From contig CAXQZU010000022.1 in the NCBI GenBank assembly GCA_964228555.1, positions 1 through 64,000 on the forward strand: a stretch of 64,000 bases of DNA, read 5' to 3'. The translations under genes and the position numbers were made by a program. The notes under the pieces are model-generated. The model searched no databases and was not told the origin of the DNA. It saw nothing but the letters and a program-made list of their open reading frames with translations. The stretch is from CAXQZU01 sp964228555. Lineage in GTDB: Bacteria; Planctomycetota; PLA2; JAEUHO01. Positions within the stretch are counted from its first letter, which is position 1, and each line of letters opens with the position of its first letter. Positions 34,424 through 43,363 of this stretch are shown here, piece by piece.

Positions 34424-35029
34424 GTGAACTACACCCCCAAGCAGCTGCAGATCATGAACTTCCTGCGGGACTACCGCCGGACGCACGGCACCTCGCCCAC
34501 GCTGGAGGAGATCGGCGAGCAGATGGGCGTGCACCGGGTGACGGTGCACCAGCATGTCACGTCGCTGGAGAAGAAGGGCGCCATCCGCAAGCTGCCGCAG
34601 CGCTCGCGGTCGATCGAGATCCTCGACCGGAACTACCTGCCCGAGGCCACCGTGCCGGTGCTGGGCCGCATCGCGGCCGGCCGGCCCATCGAGGCCATGG
34701 AAGACAGCGAGCACTACACGCTCGAGGAGCTGCTGCCGATCGCGCCGGGCCAGGACACCTACATCCTGCGCGTGGTGGGCCAGTCCATGATCGGCGACCA
34801 CATCGCAGACGGCGACCTGGTGATGGTCGAGCGCACCCATCCCGGCCGCGAGGGCGAGATCGTGGTGGCCGTGGTGGACAACGAGGCCACCCTCAAGCGC
34901 ATGTACCGCGAGCCGGACGGCAGCGTGCGCCTGCAGCCCAGCAACGCCACCATGAGCCCCATCTACGTGCGCCCGCCCCAGCAGCTGGACATCCGCGGCG
35001 TGGTGCGTGGCGTGCTGCGCCGCTACTAG
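34424..35029 (+). CDS. lexA: LexA SOS repressor
   Basis: Repressor of the DNA-damage response; RecA-stimulated self-cleavage inactivates it. 201 residues: winged helix-turn-helix (1-65, recognition helix region GVHRVTVHQHVTSLEKKG), cleavage site Ala85-Gly86 in RIAAGRP, and catalytic dyad S121 (GQSMIG) and K158 (ATLKRM). The spacing matches E. coli LexA. GTG 34424 has AGGAG eight bases upstream (34411-34415). No GTTC-N7-GTTC or CGAAC-N4-GTTCG box is evident in its own leader, so autoregulation is not proven here. Convergent with htrA. Confidence 0.96.
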   Translation: MNYTPKQLQIMNFLRDYRRTHGTSPTLEEIGEQMGVHRVTVHQHVTSLEKKGAIRKLPQRSRSIEILDRNYLPEATVPVLGRIAAGRPIEAMEDSEHYTLEELLPIAPGQDTYILRVVGQSMIGDHIADGDLVMVERTHPGREGEIVVAVVDNEATLKRMYREPDGSVRLQPSNATMSPIYVRPPQQLDIRGVVRGVLRRY

Positions 35030-35044
35030 TCGCGCCGCCCGCCG

Positions 35045-35060
35045 GCTGCGCTAGCGCAGC
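35045..35060. terminator. 16-base perfect palindrome between lexA and htrA
   Basis: GCTGCGCTAGCGCAGC lies in the short convergent gap and includes the htrA stop codon. It may act as a bidirectional terminator or be a chance palindrome. Confidence 0.35.
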
Positions 35061-36028
35061 ACGGCCCTCTTGCGCAGCACCACGCGTGGCTGGGCTCCGG
35101 CCGGGGCGGACTGCACCATCAAGTCCACCGCCTCTCCGGCACGCCGCCCCCACAGGGCCCGTTCCACGTCAGCGGCCGAGGCCACGCGCTGGCCCGCCAC
35201 CTCGAGCAGCACCTCGCCGGGCAGCACGCCCGCTGCGGCCGCGGGCCCGCCTGGGTCCACCGCGGCCACTTCCAGCAGGCCGGGCCGCTCGCGGACGGAG
35301 AGGCCCAGCGAGGGACGGGCAGGCCCGGCCCCACCGCCCCGCAGTCGTCGCACTGCTTCCAGCACGGCCTCCACCGGCGTGGCCAGCGAGATGCCCTGGA
35401 AGCCGCCCGCACGGGTCATGATCTGGGTCACCATGCCCAGCACGCGTCCGTTCGTGTCCAGCAAGGGGCCGCCTGAGTTGCCGAGGTTGGCCGCTGCATC
35501 CGCCTGGATGAAGTCCTCGTAGGCGCTGGGCTGGGCCGCCACGCCGCGGCGGTGGAGGCCGCTGACGATGCCTGCCGACCACGAGCGCTCCAGGCCGTAG
35601 GGGCTGCCGCAGGCCAGCACCCACATGCCTGGCGCAAGGTCGCGCGTGCTGCCGGCGGCCAAGGGCACGAGGCCCGTGAGCGGGGCCTTGAGCAGGGCCA
35701 CGTCCACGCGCGGATCGGTGGCGACCACCTCGGCCTCCACGGGTGCCCGGCCGGCCAGCCCCACCAGCACGCGCTTGGCCCCGGCCAGCACGTGGGCGCT
35801 GGAGACGATCCATCCGTCGCCCTCGAGCACCCACCCGCTGCCGACGGCGTCATCGCGGGAACGCCCCGCCACCTGCGTGCTCACGTGCACCACCGAGGCC
35901 TCGGCGGACACGATGGCCGCGCGGAAGTCGGCGGGCCCGGAGGCGCTCGCTGGCGCCGGATCGGCCCCGAGCCGGCCAAGGCACCAGCCCAGCGCGAGCA
36001 CGAGGGGCAGGACGACGATGGGACGCAT
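35051..36028 (-). CDS. HtrA/DegP-type exported serine protease with PDZ domain
   Basis: A 325-residue envelope protease: signal or anchor (~1-22), trypsin-like domain with catalytic triad H79 (SSAHV), D109 (RVDVALLK) and S185 (GNSGGPLL), then a single PDZ domain (~235-310, GLLEVAAVDPGGPAAAAGV). HtrA proteins degrade or refold damaged envelope proteins. ATG 36028 has GGAGG six bases upstream. A TAGGAT hexamer at 36055-36060 overlaps the stop of the preceding response regulator, so it may have its own promoter besides read-through from the histidine kinase/regulator operon. Confidence 0.92.
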   Translation of the reverse strand: MRPIVVLPLVLALGWCLGRLGADPAPASASGPADFRAAIVSAEASVVHVSTQVAGRSRDDAVGSGWVLEGDGWIVSSAHVLAGAKRVLVGLAGRAPVEAEVVATDPRVDVALLKAPLTGLVPLAAGSTRDLAPGMWVLACGSPYGLERSWSAGIVSGLHRRGVAAQPSAYEDFIQADAAANLGNSGGPLLDTNGRVLGMVTQIMTRAGGFQGISLATPVEAVLEAVRRLRGGGAGPARPSLGLSVRERPGLLEVAAVDPGGPAAAAGVLPGEVLLEVAGQRVASAADVERALWGRRAGEAVDLMVQSAPAGAQPRVVLRKRAVLR

Positions 36029-36057
36029 GGCAGCCTCCAGCGCGGGGAGGCGGCATC

Positions 36058-37464
36058 CTACGGGCGAGCCACCTGGCCGGGACCCGGCCCGCGCTCGCCC
36101 CCGCCCACGCCGTACTCCTCCAGCTTGCGGTAGAGCGTGCGCAGGCCGATGCCCAGGATGCGCGCAGCGGCGGTCTTGTTGCCGCCCGTGCGCTGCATCG
36201 TGTCGAGGATGATCAGCCGCTCGGCCTCGGGCAGCGGAGTGCCCCGCTTGATGCGCAGCACGTCGGCCGTGTCGGGCAGGTCCTCCACCCGCTGCTGCCC
36301 GCCGACCTCGACGGGCAGCACGGCCCGCGTGACGAGGGGGCCGTCGCTGAGCACCACGGCGGCCTCCACCATGTTCTCCAGCTCCCGCACGTTGCCCGGC
36401 CACTCGTGCTGCTGCAGCAGGGCCAGCGCCTCGGGCTCGAAGCCGCGCACGTCGCGGCCGTGCCGCCCGGCATACAGCGCGCGGAAGTGCTCGGCCAGCG
36501 CCGGGATGTCGCCGCGGCGCTCGCGCAGCGCCGGCATGCGCACCGTCACCACCTTGAGCCGGAAGTAGAAGTCCTCGCGCAGCTCGCCCTTGCGCACCTT
36601 TGCGTCGAGGTCTGCATTCGTGGCGGCGACGAGGCGCACGTCCACCTGCCGAGGCTTGTTCTCGCCCAGGCGCTCCACCTCGCGGTTCTGCAGCACGCGC
36701 AGCAGCTTCACCTGCGTGTGCAGCGGCACCTCGCCCACCTCGTCGAGGAACAGGGTGCCCCCGTGCGCAGCCTCGAAGCGCCCGGCGCGTTCCGCCGCAG
36801 CGCCCGTGAAGGCGCCCCTGGCGTGCCCGAACAGCTCGGCCTCCAGCAGGCCCTCGGGCAGCGCGGCGCAGTGGACCTTCACGAAGGGCCCGCGGGCCCT
36901 CGGGCTGGCCTTGTGCACGGCCTCGGCCACCAGTTCCTTGCCGGTGCCCGACTCGCCCAGGATCAGCACGGTGGCGTTGGTGGGCGCGGCCTTGCCCACC
37001 ATGCGGAACACCTCCCGCAGGGCGGGGGCGCTGCCCACGAAGCCGGGGGGCAGCCCCTCGGCGCTCAGTCCCGCACGCCACGCGGCGCTCACCGGGGCCT
37101 GCTGGCGCGCAGCCAGCGCCGAGGCCACGAGGCTGCGCAGGCGGCGCACGTCGAGCGGCTTCTCCACGAAGTCGTAGGCGCCGTCGCGCATGGCGCGCAC
37201 GGCGCGCTCGACGCTGCCGTAGGCAGTCATCACGATCACGGGCGCCTCGGGCTGCGCGGCCTTGGCGGCGCGCAGCAGGTCGAGGCCGTCACCCTCGCCG
37301 GGCAACACCACGTCCGTGAGCAGCAGGTCGAAGGGCGCCGCCGCGATGGCGGCACGGGCGCTGGCCATGTCCTCGGCCAGCCGCACCTCGTGCTCGCCGG
37401 AGAACACCTCGCCCAGCGCCTCGCGCGCGTTCTTCTCGTCCTCCACGACCAGCAGGCGCGCCAT
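36058..37464 (-). CDS. NtrC-family sigma-54 response regulator
   Basis: A 468-residue activator: receiver (phospho-acceptor D51 in LLTDVVLPG), AAA+ domain with canonical GESGTGKE, GAFTGA and LFLDEVGE motifs, and a C-terminal Fis-type helix-turn-helix (GGNKTAAARILGIGLRTLYRKLEEYG). All motifs are intact, so it should activate sigma-54 promoters when phosphorylated. AGGAGG lies just before ATG 37464. It follows its histidine kinase by eight bases and precedes htrA, suggesting control of an envelope-stress response. Confidence 0.95.
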   Translation of the reverse strand: MARLLVVEDEKNAREALGEVFSGEHEVRLAEDMASARAAIAAAPFDLLLTDVVLPGEGDGLDLLRAAKAAQPEAPVIVMTAYGSVERAVRAMRDGAYDFVEKPLDVRRLRSLVASALAARQQAPVSAAWRAGLSAEGLPPGFVGSAPALREVFRMVGKAAPTNATVLILGESGTGKELVAEAVHKASPRARGPFVKVHCAALPEGLLEAELFGHARGAFTGAAAERAGRFEAAHGGTLFLDEVGEVPLHTQVKLLRVLQNREVERLGENKPRQVDVRLVAATNADLDAKVRKGELREDFYFRLKVVTVRMPALRERRGDIPALAEHFRALYAGRHGRDVRGFEPEALALLQQHEWPGNVRELENMVEAAVVLSDGPLVTRAVLPVEVGGQQRVEDLPDTADVLRIKRGTPLPEAERLIILDTMQRTGGNKTAAARILGIGLRTLYRKLEEYGVGGGERGPGPGQVARP

Positions 37465-37472
37465 GGCTCCTC

Positions 37473-38594
37473 CTAGGCCCGGGCCGGGCCGGTGTCGGTG
37501 CCGGCCAGCGGGAGGTGGATGACGAAGCGCGCGCCCCCGCCCGGCCGCTCGAGGACCTCGATCTCGCCCCCGTGGCTCTCGACGGCCCGGCGCGCGAGCG
37601 GGAGGCCCAAGCCTGTGCCCCCCCGCTTGCGGGTGAAGAACAGCTCGAACACGCGCTTGCGGTCGGCCGGCGCGATGCCGGGGCCGTTGTCGTCCACCAC
37701 GATCACCGTGCTGTGCGGATCGTCGCGCGTCTCCACCTCGACACGCCCCGCGGGACCGACGGCCTCCAGCGCGTTGCGGACCACGTTGTGGACTGCGCGG
37801 TCGATGCGTGCGCGATCGACCGGCAGCCGCCGCACGCTGCCGGGCCGGAACACCACCTGCGCGCCCTGGCGCCGGGCGGTCCCGTCGAGGCGCTCGACCA
37901 CCGCGGCCACGATGTCGTCCACCCGCTCGGGGGCGAGGTCGGGCGGGCCGCCACGGCTCACCTCCAGCAGGTGGGCCACCAGCGATTCCATGCGCTGGAG
38001 CTCGGCGATCATGGCGTCGGCCTTGGCCGCGATCGCCTCGCGCGGCAGGTCCTCGATGCGTTCCCGCAGCAGCTGCAGGTTGAGGCTGAGCGCGTTGATC
38101 GGGTTGCGGATCTCGTGCGCGATGCCCGCCCCCAGCGCCGCGACGGCCTCGCTGCGTGCCTGCAGGCGGCGACGCTCTTCCTCGCGCGCGCTGCGCGTGA
38201 TGTCCTGCAGCGCCAGCACGGCGCCCAGCACCTGGCCGGACGGGCCGCGCATCGGCCCCAGCGTGGCCCGCACCACCCTCTCGCCCAGCGGGTGGCGCGG
38301 CAGGTCGCACCGCACGCCCTCGCGCAGGCAGGCATGCAGGGCCAGTCCCCAGTCGAGGTTGGGGTCGGCCGCCAGCGCCGGCAGCGCGTCCAGCAGCGAA
38401 CGGCCCACGGCCGCCTCGCGCGGGCCCATCCACGCCGCGAGCGCAGGGTTCCACACCAGCACGCGGCCACTGGCGTCGGTGGCCGCCACGGCCAGCGGCA
38501 GCGCCTCGGCCAGCGCCTCCAGGCGCAGGGCGTAGTCCTCCTCGGGCAGGACGCGCAGCAGCACCTCGCTGTAGAAGCGGAACCGGGTGGTCAC
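37473..38594 (-). CDS. NtrB-like soluble PAS histidine kinase
   Basis: A 373-residue cytosolic kinase, with no membrane helix. A PAS domain (~25-135, ATDASGRVLVWNPALAAWMG) precedes HisKA with phospho-histidine H160 in GAGIAHEIRNPINAL, and the HATPase_c domain has N, G1 (DDNGPGIA) and G2 (GGTGLGLPLA) boxes. It pairs with the adjacent NtrC-type regulator. The GTG start lies seven bases after TAGGAT, with no Shine-Dalgarno. Confidence 0.93.
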   Translation of the reverse strand: MTTRFRFYSEVLLRVLPEEDYALRLEALAEALPLAVAATDASGRVLVWNPALAAWMGPREAAVGRSLLDALPALAADPNLDWGLALHACLREGVRCDLPRHPLGERVVRATLGPMRGPSGQVLGAVLALQDITRSAREEERRRLQARSEAVAALGAGIAHEIRNPINALSLNLQLLRERIEDLPREAIAAKADAMIAELQRMESLVAHLLEVSRGGPPDLAPERVDDIVAAVVERLDGTARRQGAQVVFRPGSVRRLPVDRARIDRAVHNVVRNALEAVGPAGRVEVETRDDPHSTVIVVDDNGPGIAPADRKRVFELFFTRKRGGTGLGLPLARRAVESHGGEIEVLERPGGGARFVIHLPLAGTDTGPARA

Positions 38595-38601
38595 GCCCGC
38601 G

Positions 38602-38607
38602 ATCCTA
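38602..38607 (-). promoter_or_regulatory. TAGGAT -10-like hexamer, leaderless histidine-kinase operon
   Basis: TAGGAT on the minus strand, seven bases (CGCGGGC), then GTG 38594. Likely promoter of the kinase-regulator-htrA operon. Confidence 0.45.
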
Positions 38608-38691
38608 CCGCCGCCGCACCGGGCGAGCCCCGCGCGCCCCCCTCGCCCCGGAGCATGCGCGGCCGGCCCGCCGGCCGACGGCCCCCAGCGG

Positions 38692-38697
38692 TAGCCT
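38692..38697 (+). promoter_or_regulatory. TAGCCT -10-like hexamer, leaderless membrane-protein gene
   Basis: TAGCCT, six bases (GCGCGC), then ATG 38704, without a ribosome-binding site. Confidence 0.45.
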
Positions 38698-38703
38698 GCG
38701 CGC

Positions 38704-39426
38704 ATGCCTGCGATCGCCTGGAGCCTGCTCACCCTGCTCTCCGGCGCGCTGGCCTGCCTGCTGGTCACGCGGCTGGACCGTACGCGCTGGGCCGTGCGCG
38801 GCGTCGTGGGGCCCTACTTCGCAGCGCCAGCGCTGCTGTTCGGCTTCTTCACCAGCTCGGCGCTGGGCGACATGTGGACGCGCCAGGCGCGTCTCGCCGC
38901 GCTCGCCTCCGGCGAGGCCAGTGCGCTGGGCTCCCTGCGCCGCCTCGCGCTCGAGCCCGGGGCAGCCGCTGCGGGCGTCCCGGCGCTCGTGGACGGCATG
39001 GCGGGAGCCGAGGCGCAGGTGGCCTCGGCGCCCGACGACCCGACCCGTGCGGCAGCCGCCAGCGCGGCGGAGGCTGCGCTCTACGCGACCGCCGTGAAGC
39101 CCGGCTGCTTCACGGCCGGCAGCGCCGTGCAGGCACAGTTCCTCGCCTCGCTCGAGCGACTGCGGGACGCACGCCACGAGCGCCGGCACCTCGGGCACGC
39201 GCACGTGCCCACGGCCAAGCTGGTCATGGTGCTGGTGCTGGGCGTGTTCACGCAGCTGGCCATCGCCTGGTGCCACGCCGGCAACGCACGCGCCACCTGG
39301 CTCGGCGTGCTGCTGTTCTCGCTCTCCTTCGCCACGGCCATGCTGGCGCTGGGCGCGGACGGGCGCGCGACAGCCGGCTCGCAGGGGCTGCCTGCGCAGG
39401 CAGCTGCCACCTCCACCGGGCGTTGA
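38704..39426 (+). CDS. DUF4239/bestrophin-like membrane protein
   Basis: A 240-residue protein with four predicted helices: two at the N-terminus (~5-22, ~38-54) and two near the C-terminus (~175-220), with a long soluble middle. The SALGSLRRLA segment after the second helix and the paired C-terminal helices match the DUF4239 (bestrophin-like) pattern. Possibly an ion channel, but the family is uncharacterised. It ends 35 bases before rnpA. Confidence 0.5.
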   Translation: MPAIAWSLLTLLSGALACLLVTRLDRTRWAVRGVVGPYFAAPALLFGFFTSSALGDMWTRQARLAALASGEASALGSLRRLALEPGAAAAGVPALVDGMAGAEAQVASAPDDPTRAAAASAAEAALYATAVKPGCFTAGSAVQAQFLASLERLRDARHERRHLGHAHVPTAKLVMVLVLGVFTQLAIAWCHAGNARATWLGVLLFSLSFATAMLALGADGRATAGSQGLPAQAAATSTGR

Positions 39427-39449
39427 GCGCGACACGCGGCGCGTGGCGC

Positions 39450-39455
39450 TACCTT
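39450..39455 (+). promoter_or_regulatory. TACCTT -10-like hexamer, leaderless rnpA promoter
   Basis: TACCTT, six bases (GGGGGC), then ATG 39462. Confidence 0.45.
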
Positions 39456-39461
39456 GGGGGC

Positions 39462-39854
39462 ATGAGCGCGGCGCACCCCCACCCGTCCGAGGCCCGGCTG
39501 CGCCGGGACGCCGACATCCGCGCGGTGCTGGACCGGGGCGAGGCCTTCCCGGGCCGCGAGGCACTGGTGCGACGGCTGGCGCGCGAGGACGGCCTGGCCC
39601 GCCTGGCCCTGAGCGTGCCCCGTGGCTACGGCCACGCGCCACGCCGCAACCGCTTCCGCAGGCTGGTGCGCGAGGCCTTCCGGGCCCTGCGGCCCTCGCT
39701 GCCGCCGCTGGACCTGGTCGTGAGCCCGCGCCGTGGCGCCGCGGAGCCCACGCTGGCGGGCCTGCGCGCCGATCTCGAGCGAGCCGGCCGGGCCGCAGCG
39801 GGCTCGGGCGCACCGCCGCGCGCGCCGCGGCCGGCGAGGCCGCGACGCCGATGA
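39462..39854 (+). CDS. rnpA: Ribonuclease P protein component
   Basis: Protein subunit that helps RNase P RNA process tRNA 5' ends; 130 residues, very basic. The RNR signature appears as APRRNRFRRLVREAFR, preceded by LALSVPRGYGHA (a diverged strand of the family), with a Pro/Arg-rich tail. The usual neighbours rpmH and dnaA are absent. Its stop overlaps the yidD start as ATGA. Confidence 0.88.
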   Translation: MSAAHPHPSEARLRRDADIRAVLDRGEAFPGREALVRRLAREDGLARLALSVPRGYGHAPRRNRFRRLVREAFRALRPSLPPLDLVVSPRRGAAEPTLAGLRADLERAGRAAAGSGAPPRAPRPARPRRR

Positions 39855-40105
39855 CGCCCGCCCGCCTCGGGCTGGGCCAGCGCCTCGCCCTCGGCCTCGT
39901 GGGGGCCTACCGGCTCTTGCTCAAGCCGTGGCTGCCGCCGGCCTGCCGCTTCGAGCCCTCCTGCTCGACCTATGCCCAGCAAGCCATCCGGCTGCACGGG
40001 GCGTGGCGCGGCATGCTGCTGTCGGTGCGCCGGCTAGGCCGCTGCCGGCCGGGCGGCGGCTTCGGGGAGGATCCCGTCCCCCCCGCACCTGCGCGCCCGT
40101 CCTGA
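39851..40105 (+). CDS. yidD: YidD membrane protein insertion efficiency factor
   Basis: An 84-residue UPF0161 protein that assists YidC-dependent membrane insertion. Family signature CRFEPSCSTYAQQAI followed by HGAWRG and a final RCRPGG, after a single hydrophobic N-terminal segment (LALGLVGAYRLLLKP). yidC is not next to it as in most genomes. ATG 39851 is translationally coupled to rnpA. Confidence 0.95.
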   Translation: MTPARLGLGQRLALGLVGAYRLLLKPWLPPACRFEPSCSTYAQQAIRLHGAWRGMLLSVRRLGRCRPGGGFGEDPVPPAPARPS

Positions 40106-40164
40106 GCAGGCCCGGCCCGGCAGGCCCGAGGGCCCGCCCGCGGCCATCGACCGGCCAGGGCGGC

Positions 40165-43100
40165 TCAGCGCGCGGGCGGGCCGTCGAGGTTCGTGTTCGT
40201 GCGCAGGTCGAACAACGGCTGGAGGCGCTCGAACTCCTCGAGGAAGGTGGCCACCTTGCCATTCATGGCACCGTCGCGCGAGCCCACCGGCATGCGCATG
40301 CCGCGGGGCAGGTCGCGCTGGGCGCCGAAGACGCGCCGCGACATGTACTCCGAGTACGCACGGGGGCTGAACTCGGCCTTCGTGGGGTAGACACGCTCGG
40401 CCACCCGCACCAGGAAGGCACAGCCGGTGCCGTCAGGCGCACGCTTCTCGTCACGCAGCGTCGCGCGCCCGAAGGTGCCCGGGCTGGCATCCGTGGTGTC
40501 GTTCTTCGCCTCGCCACGGCGCACGAGGCCGTAGCCCCCCTGCCGCACGAAGTTGCGCCGCAGCAGCTGCGCCTGCTCCAGCGCGCTGGCACCAGGCGCA
40601 GGCCGCGCCTGCGTCGGCACGCTGCTGCCGATGAACAGGCCGGTGCGCTCGTCGTGCACCACGGCCCCGGGGCGCGCCTTCTTCCAGGCCTCCAGCGCGG
40701 CCTCCCACCGGGTGTCCGCCTGGCCCTCGGCCACGACAGGAGCCTGCAGCACGTCGCGCTGGAAGGCGGCCAGCTCGCGTTCGGCGCGGTCGAGCTGGCG
40801 ACGCTCCAGCCATCGCTCGAAGACCTGGTCCTGCACCTCCGCCAGGTCCGGGATGCGCTCGGCCGTCACCTGCAGCGTGCGGGCCACCACCTTCGTGAGG
40901 CGCTGGTTGAGCTGGATGGGGATCGAGGCCACGTCGCCGTCACGCTGGTTGCCGAGGTAGAGCGGCAGCTCGTCAAGGCCAGGCACGGCGCTGATCTCGG
41001 CGCGCGTGAGCGACACCGCCGTCTTGTCGGCCTTGTCGGTCGTGTAGTACTCGAGGAAGCGGTGCCCGCGCGCGCGCTCGGCCTCGCCCGGCTGGTACTT
41101 GCCCAGCCGCTCCTCGGAGAGCAGGTCCACCAGCGTCACGCCATCGGCGGGTCGCGGGGCCATGCTCGTGGCCGCCGTGGCCTCCCACGCCTTGATGGCC
41201 TCGCGGCTGGCCACGACCGCCTTCCAGTGGTGGTTGAGCACCCGCTCGAGGAACTCCTGGCGCACCAGGATCTCGCGCCAGCCCTGCTCCTCGTACTCCT
41301 TGCGCAGCGGGTCGGGCGCGGCGCCCTCGGCCGGTGCCGGCGGGGCCGCCAGCCCGGGGAAGCAATCGCGGGACGGGACGCGCACCACGGCCTGCGCCGG
41401 CCAGCCCAGCTTGCGGGCCAGGTCCATGCCATGCCCGTCCTGGGGGTCACGGGGGTCCTTCGCGGTGAACTCGTAGCCCGACCCCGCCGTGCCACGCCCA
41501 GACTGCCAGCGGTCGAACAGGGCCTGCTCGTCTTGCGGCCCGACGCGCTGCTCCGGGCAGTCTTCCCACAGGCGCTTGAGGGTGGCCTCGCTGACCAACG
41601 GCAGGTGCATCACGAGGGCCTCGAAGCGACGCCGCATCGGCTGCTGGAAGGCCGAGCGCACGGCAGGCTGGGCGTAGAAGGCCTCGAGGTCGCTGGCGTT
41701 GCCGCCACGCAGGTCGTCGGCCGTCCCGGGCTGCCCGTCGGCGCCCACGCTGCTGGCCTCGTACACCCCCTGCTCGGCGTTGGCCAGCGACACGGTCACG
41801 GCGCGGCCCCAGGCATCCGTACGCCCGGCCGGGAGGTAGGCAGCGAGCACCGGGCCCAGCGCGACGCGCCCCCGCTCGGCCGTCACCACCGCCACGATGT
41901 CGTCGGGCGTGCCTGCCACGCCGTCAGGTCCCGCAGAGGCGAGGCGGGGCGGCTCGTCGCCGGAGGCGCCGCCCGTGCCCAGCACGTAGGAAAGCGGGCG
42001 GTTCCAGCCGTCTTGCGGCACGCTGGAGAGCGCCGGCATCGCAGCCCCGCCCGCAGCACGCGCGGGCGCGCGCACGAGGTCCTCGAGGCTGCCCGGCCAA
42101 GCCCGGGGATCGCCGGCGCTGCGCCAGCGCACCAGGGCCTCGGCCACGCGGCCCACCGCCTTGTGCGTCTCCAGCTGGGCCTGCATGTCCAGGCCCACGT
42201 CATCCGCGGTCCCTTCCTTGCCGTCGGGGCCGTGGCTGCCCAGCACCGGATCGCCCGTGCCCAGCGTGTAGCGGAGGTCCTTGCCCCACGGGTCACGCAC
42301 GAGGTTCTCGGCCAGCGCCCAGCGCTGGTTCTGCACATCCTTGGCGGCCAGCACGGCGAGGGTGGCGGGCCACTCCCCCTTGGCGTCCTTGTAGTCGCGC
42401 GCCCGGTTGAGCGCGAGGCGCAGGCGCCGCACCGTCTCCACGACCGAGCGCAGCGGCTGCTCGGCCTCGGCCAGCGCCCGGCGCGTGGATTCCTCGGCTC
42501 GCACCTCGTCCGCGAACGAGGAGGCCTCCACGGCGAGATAGCGCAGGTCCACGCGCTCGCGGCTGGCCTTCCAGCCCTCGTAGGCCTGCGCGTAGGTCTG
42601 GTCGAAGCGCACCGGGTCCACGAGGCAGCTCAGCAGCTCGTCCTTGAGCACCACCCCGCGCACGACCTGCTCGAAGTCGGCCGGCGAGCGCCCCCACACC
42701 TGCGCGATGAAGCGCTCGTAGGCCTCGGGCGTCACCTCCAGCGAGGCCGTGCGCTCGTTGCTGGCCAGCACGGACTTGATGGCCCGGCCCAGCTGGGCCG
42801 GGCCGCAGCGGTAGCCAGCCTGCTCGGAGGCCCGCGCCAGCAGGGCATGCATCCACGCGACCTTGCGCATCGCGGGCGACTGGGAGCCGCGCAGGTAGCT
42901 GGCGTAGTCGATGGTCGGCATCCGCACCGTGGCCATGTACTGCTGGAACACCAGCAGCAGCCGCTGCATGTCCTCGTCGCTGATGGCGACGCGGTCAGGC
43001 TCGCCCACCAGCTGGAAGCTGCCCCCCAGTTCGGACTGCACCGCCGCGGGCGAGCCGCCCGCGCACTGGGTCACGGCTCCCGCCACCGAGAAGGTGGCCA

Positions 43101-43170
43101 GCAGCACGATGACCAGCCCGAGCAGGAAGTGCCGCTCGTAGCGCTTGAAGGCCTTGGTCCAGTGCGCCAT
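40165..43170 (-). CDS. SurA/PpiD-like membrane protein with three GspG-like domains
   Basis: A 1001-residue protein anchored by one helix (~14-33). Residues ~55-235 form a helical region resembling the chaperone part of SurA/PpiD. Three tandem copies of the GspG pseudopilin globular domain follow: ~240-330, ~335-430 and ~435-490. The first two have an amphipathic helix with a W-P turn, and all three have a D-x-W turn (293-296, 387-390, 452-455) and a Gly-x-Asp-Gly-x-x-Gly-Thr-x-Asp-Asp loop (314-324, 414-424, 476-486). The rest (~495-1001) is helical and resembles PpiD halves; no parvulin domain is recognised. GGAG and a TATCCT hexamer lie upstream of ATG 43170. It lies downstream of the pilus-like genes and probably handles pseudopilins. 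Confidence 0.65.
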   Translation of the reverse strand: MAHWTKAFKRYERHFLLGLVIVLLATFSVAGAVTQCAGGSPAAVQSELGGSFQLVGEPDRVAISDEDMQRLLLVFQQYMATVRMPTIDYASYLRGSQSPAMRKVAWMHALLARASEQAGYRCGPAQLGRAIKSVLASNERTASLEVTPEAYERFIAQVWGRSPADFEQVVRGVVLKDELLSCLVDPVRFDQTYAQAYEGWKASRERVDLRYLAVEASSFADEVRAEESTRRALAEAEQPLRSVVETVRRLRLALNRARDYKDAKGEWPATLAVLAAKDVQNQRWALAENLVRDPWGKDLRYTLGTGDPVLGSHGPDGKEGTADDVGLDMQAQLETHKAVGRVAEALVRWRSAGDPRAWPGSLEDLVRAPARAAGGAAMPALSSVPQDGWNRPLSYVLGTGGASGDEPPRLASAGPDGVAGTPDDIVAVVTAERGRVALGPVLAAYLPAGRTDAWGRAVTVSLANAEQGVYEASSVGADGQPGTADDLRGGNASDLEAFYAQPAVRSAFQQPMRRRFEALVMHLPLVSEATLKRLWEDCPEQRVGPQDEQALFDRWQSGRGTAGSGYEFTAKDPRDPQDGHGMDLARKLGWPAQAVVRVPSRDCFPGLAAPPAPAEGAAPDPLRKEYEEQGWREILVRQEFLERVLNHHWKAVVASREAIKAWEATAATSMAPRPADGVTLVDLLSEERLGKYQPGEAERARGHRFLEYYTTDKADKTAVSLTRAEISAVPGLDELPLYLGNQRDGDVASIPIQLNQRLTKVVARTLQVTAERIPDLAEVQDQVFERWLERRQLDRAERELAAFQRDVLQAPVVAEGQADTRWEAALEAWKKARPGAVVHDERTGLFIGSSVPTQARPAPGASALEQAQLLRRNFVRQGGYGLVRRGEAKNDTTDASPGTFGRATLRDEKRAPDGTGCAFLVRVAERVYPTKAEFSPRAYSEYMSRRVFGAQRDLPRGMRMPVGSRDGAMNGKVATFLEEFERLQPLFDLRTNTNLDGPPAR

Positions 43171-43363
43171 GGGACAGGCGGGCTCCGGGGTGAAGGGGCG
43201 AGGATAGGGGCGACCCGCCCATGGGCAAGCCACCCCGCCCGAGCCCAGCGTCCGGGCGGTACGCGCCCCCGGCACGCCGGGCCAGCAGCCCCGCAGGCTG
43301 CGGCGGGCCCCGGCGGCGCGCGCGGCGGGCGCCTCGCGGCCACAGGCCCCGGCGCCCGGGCGG

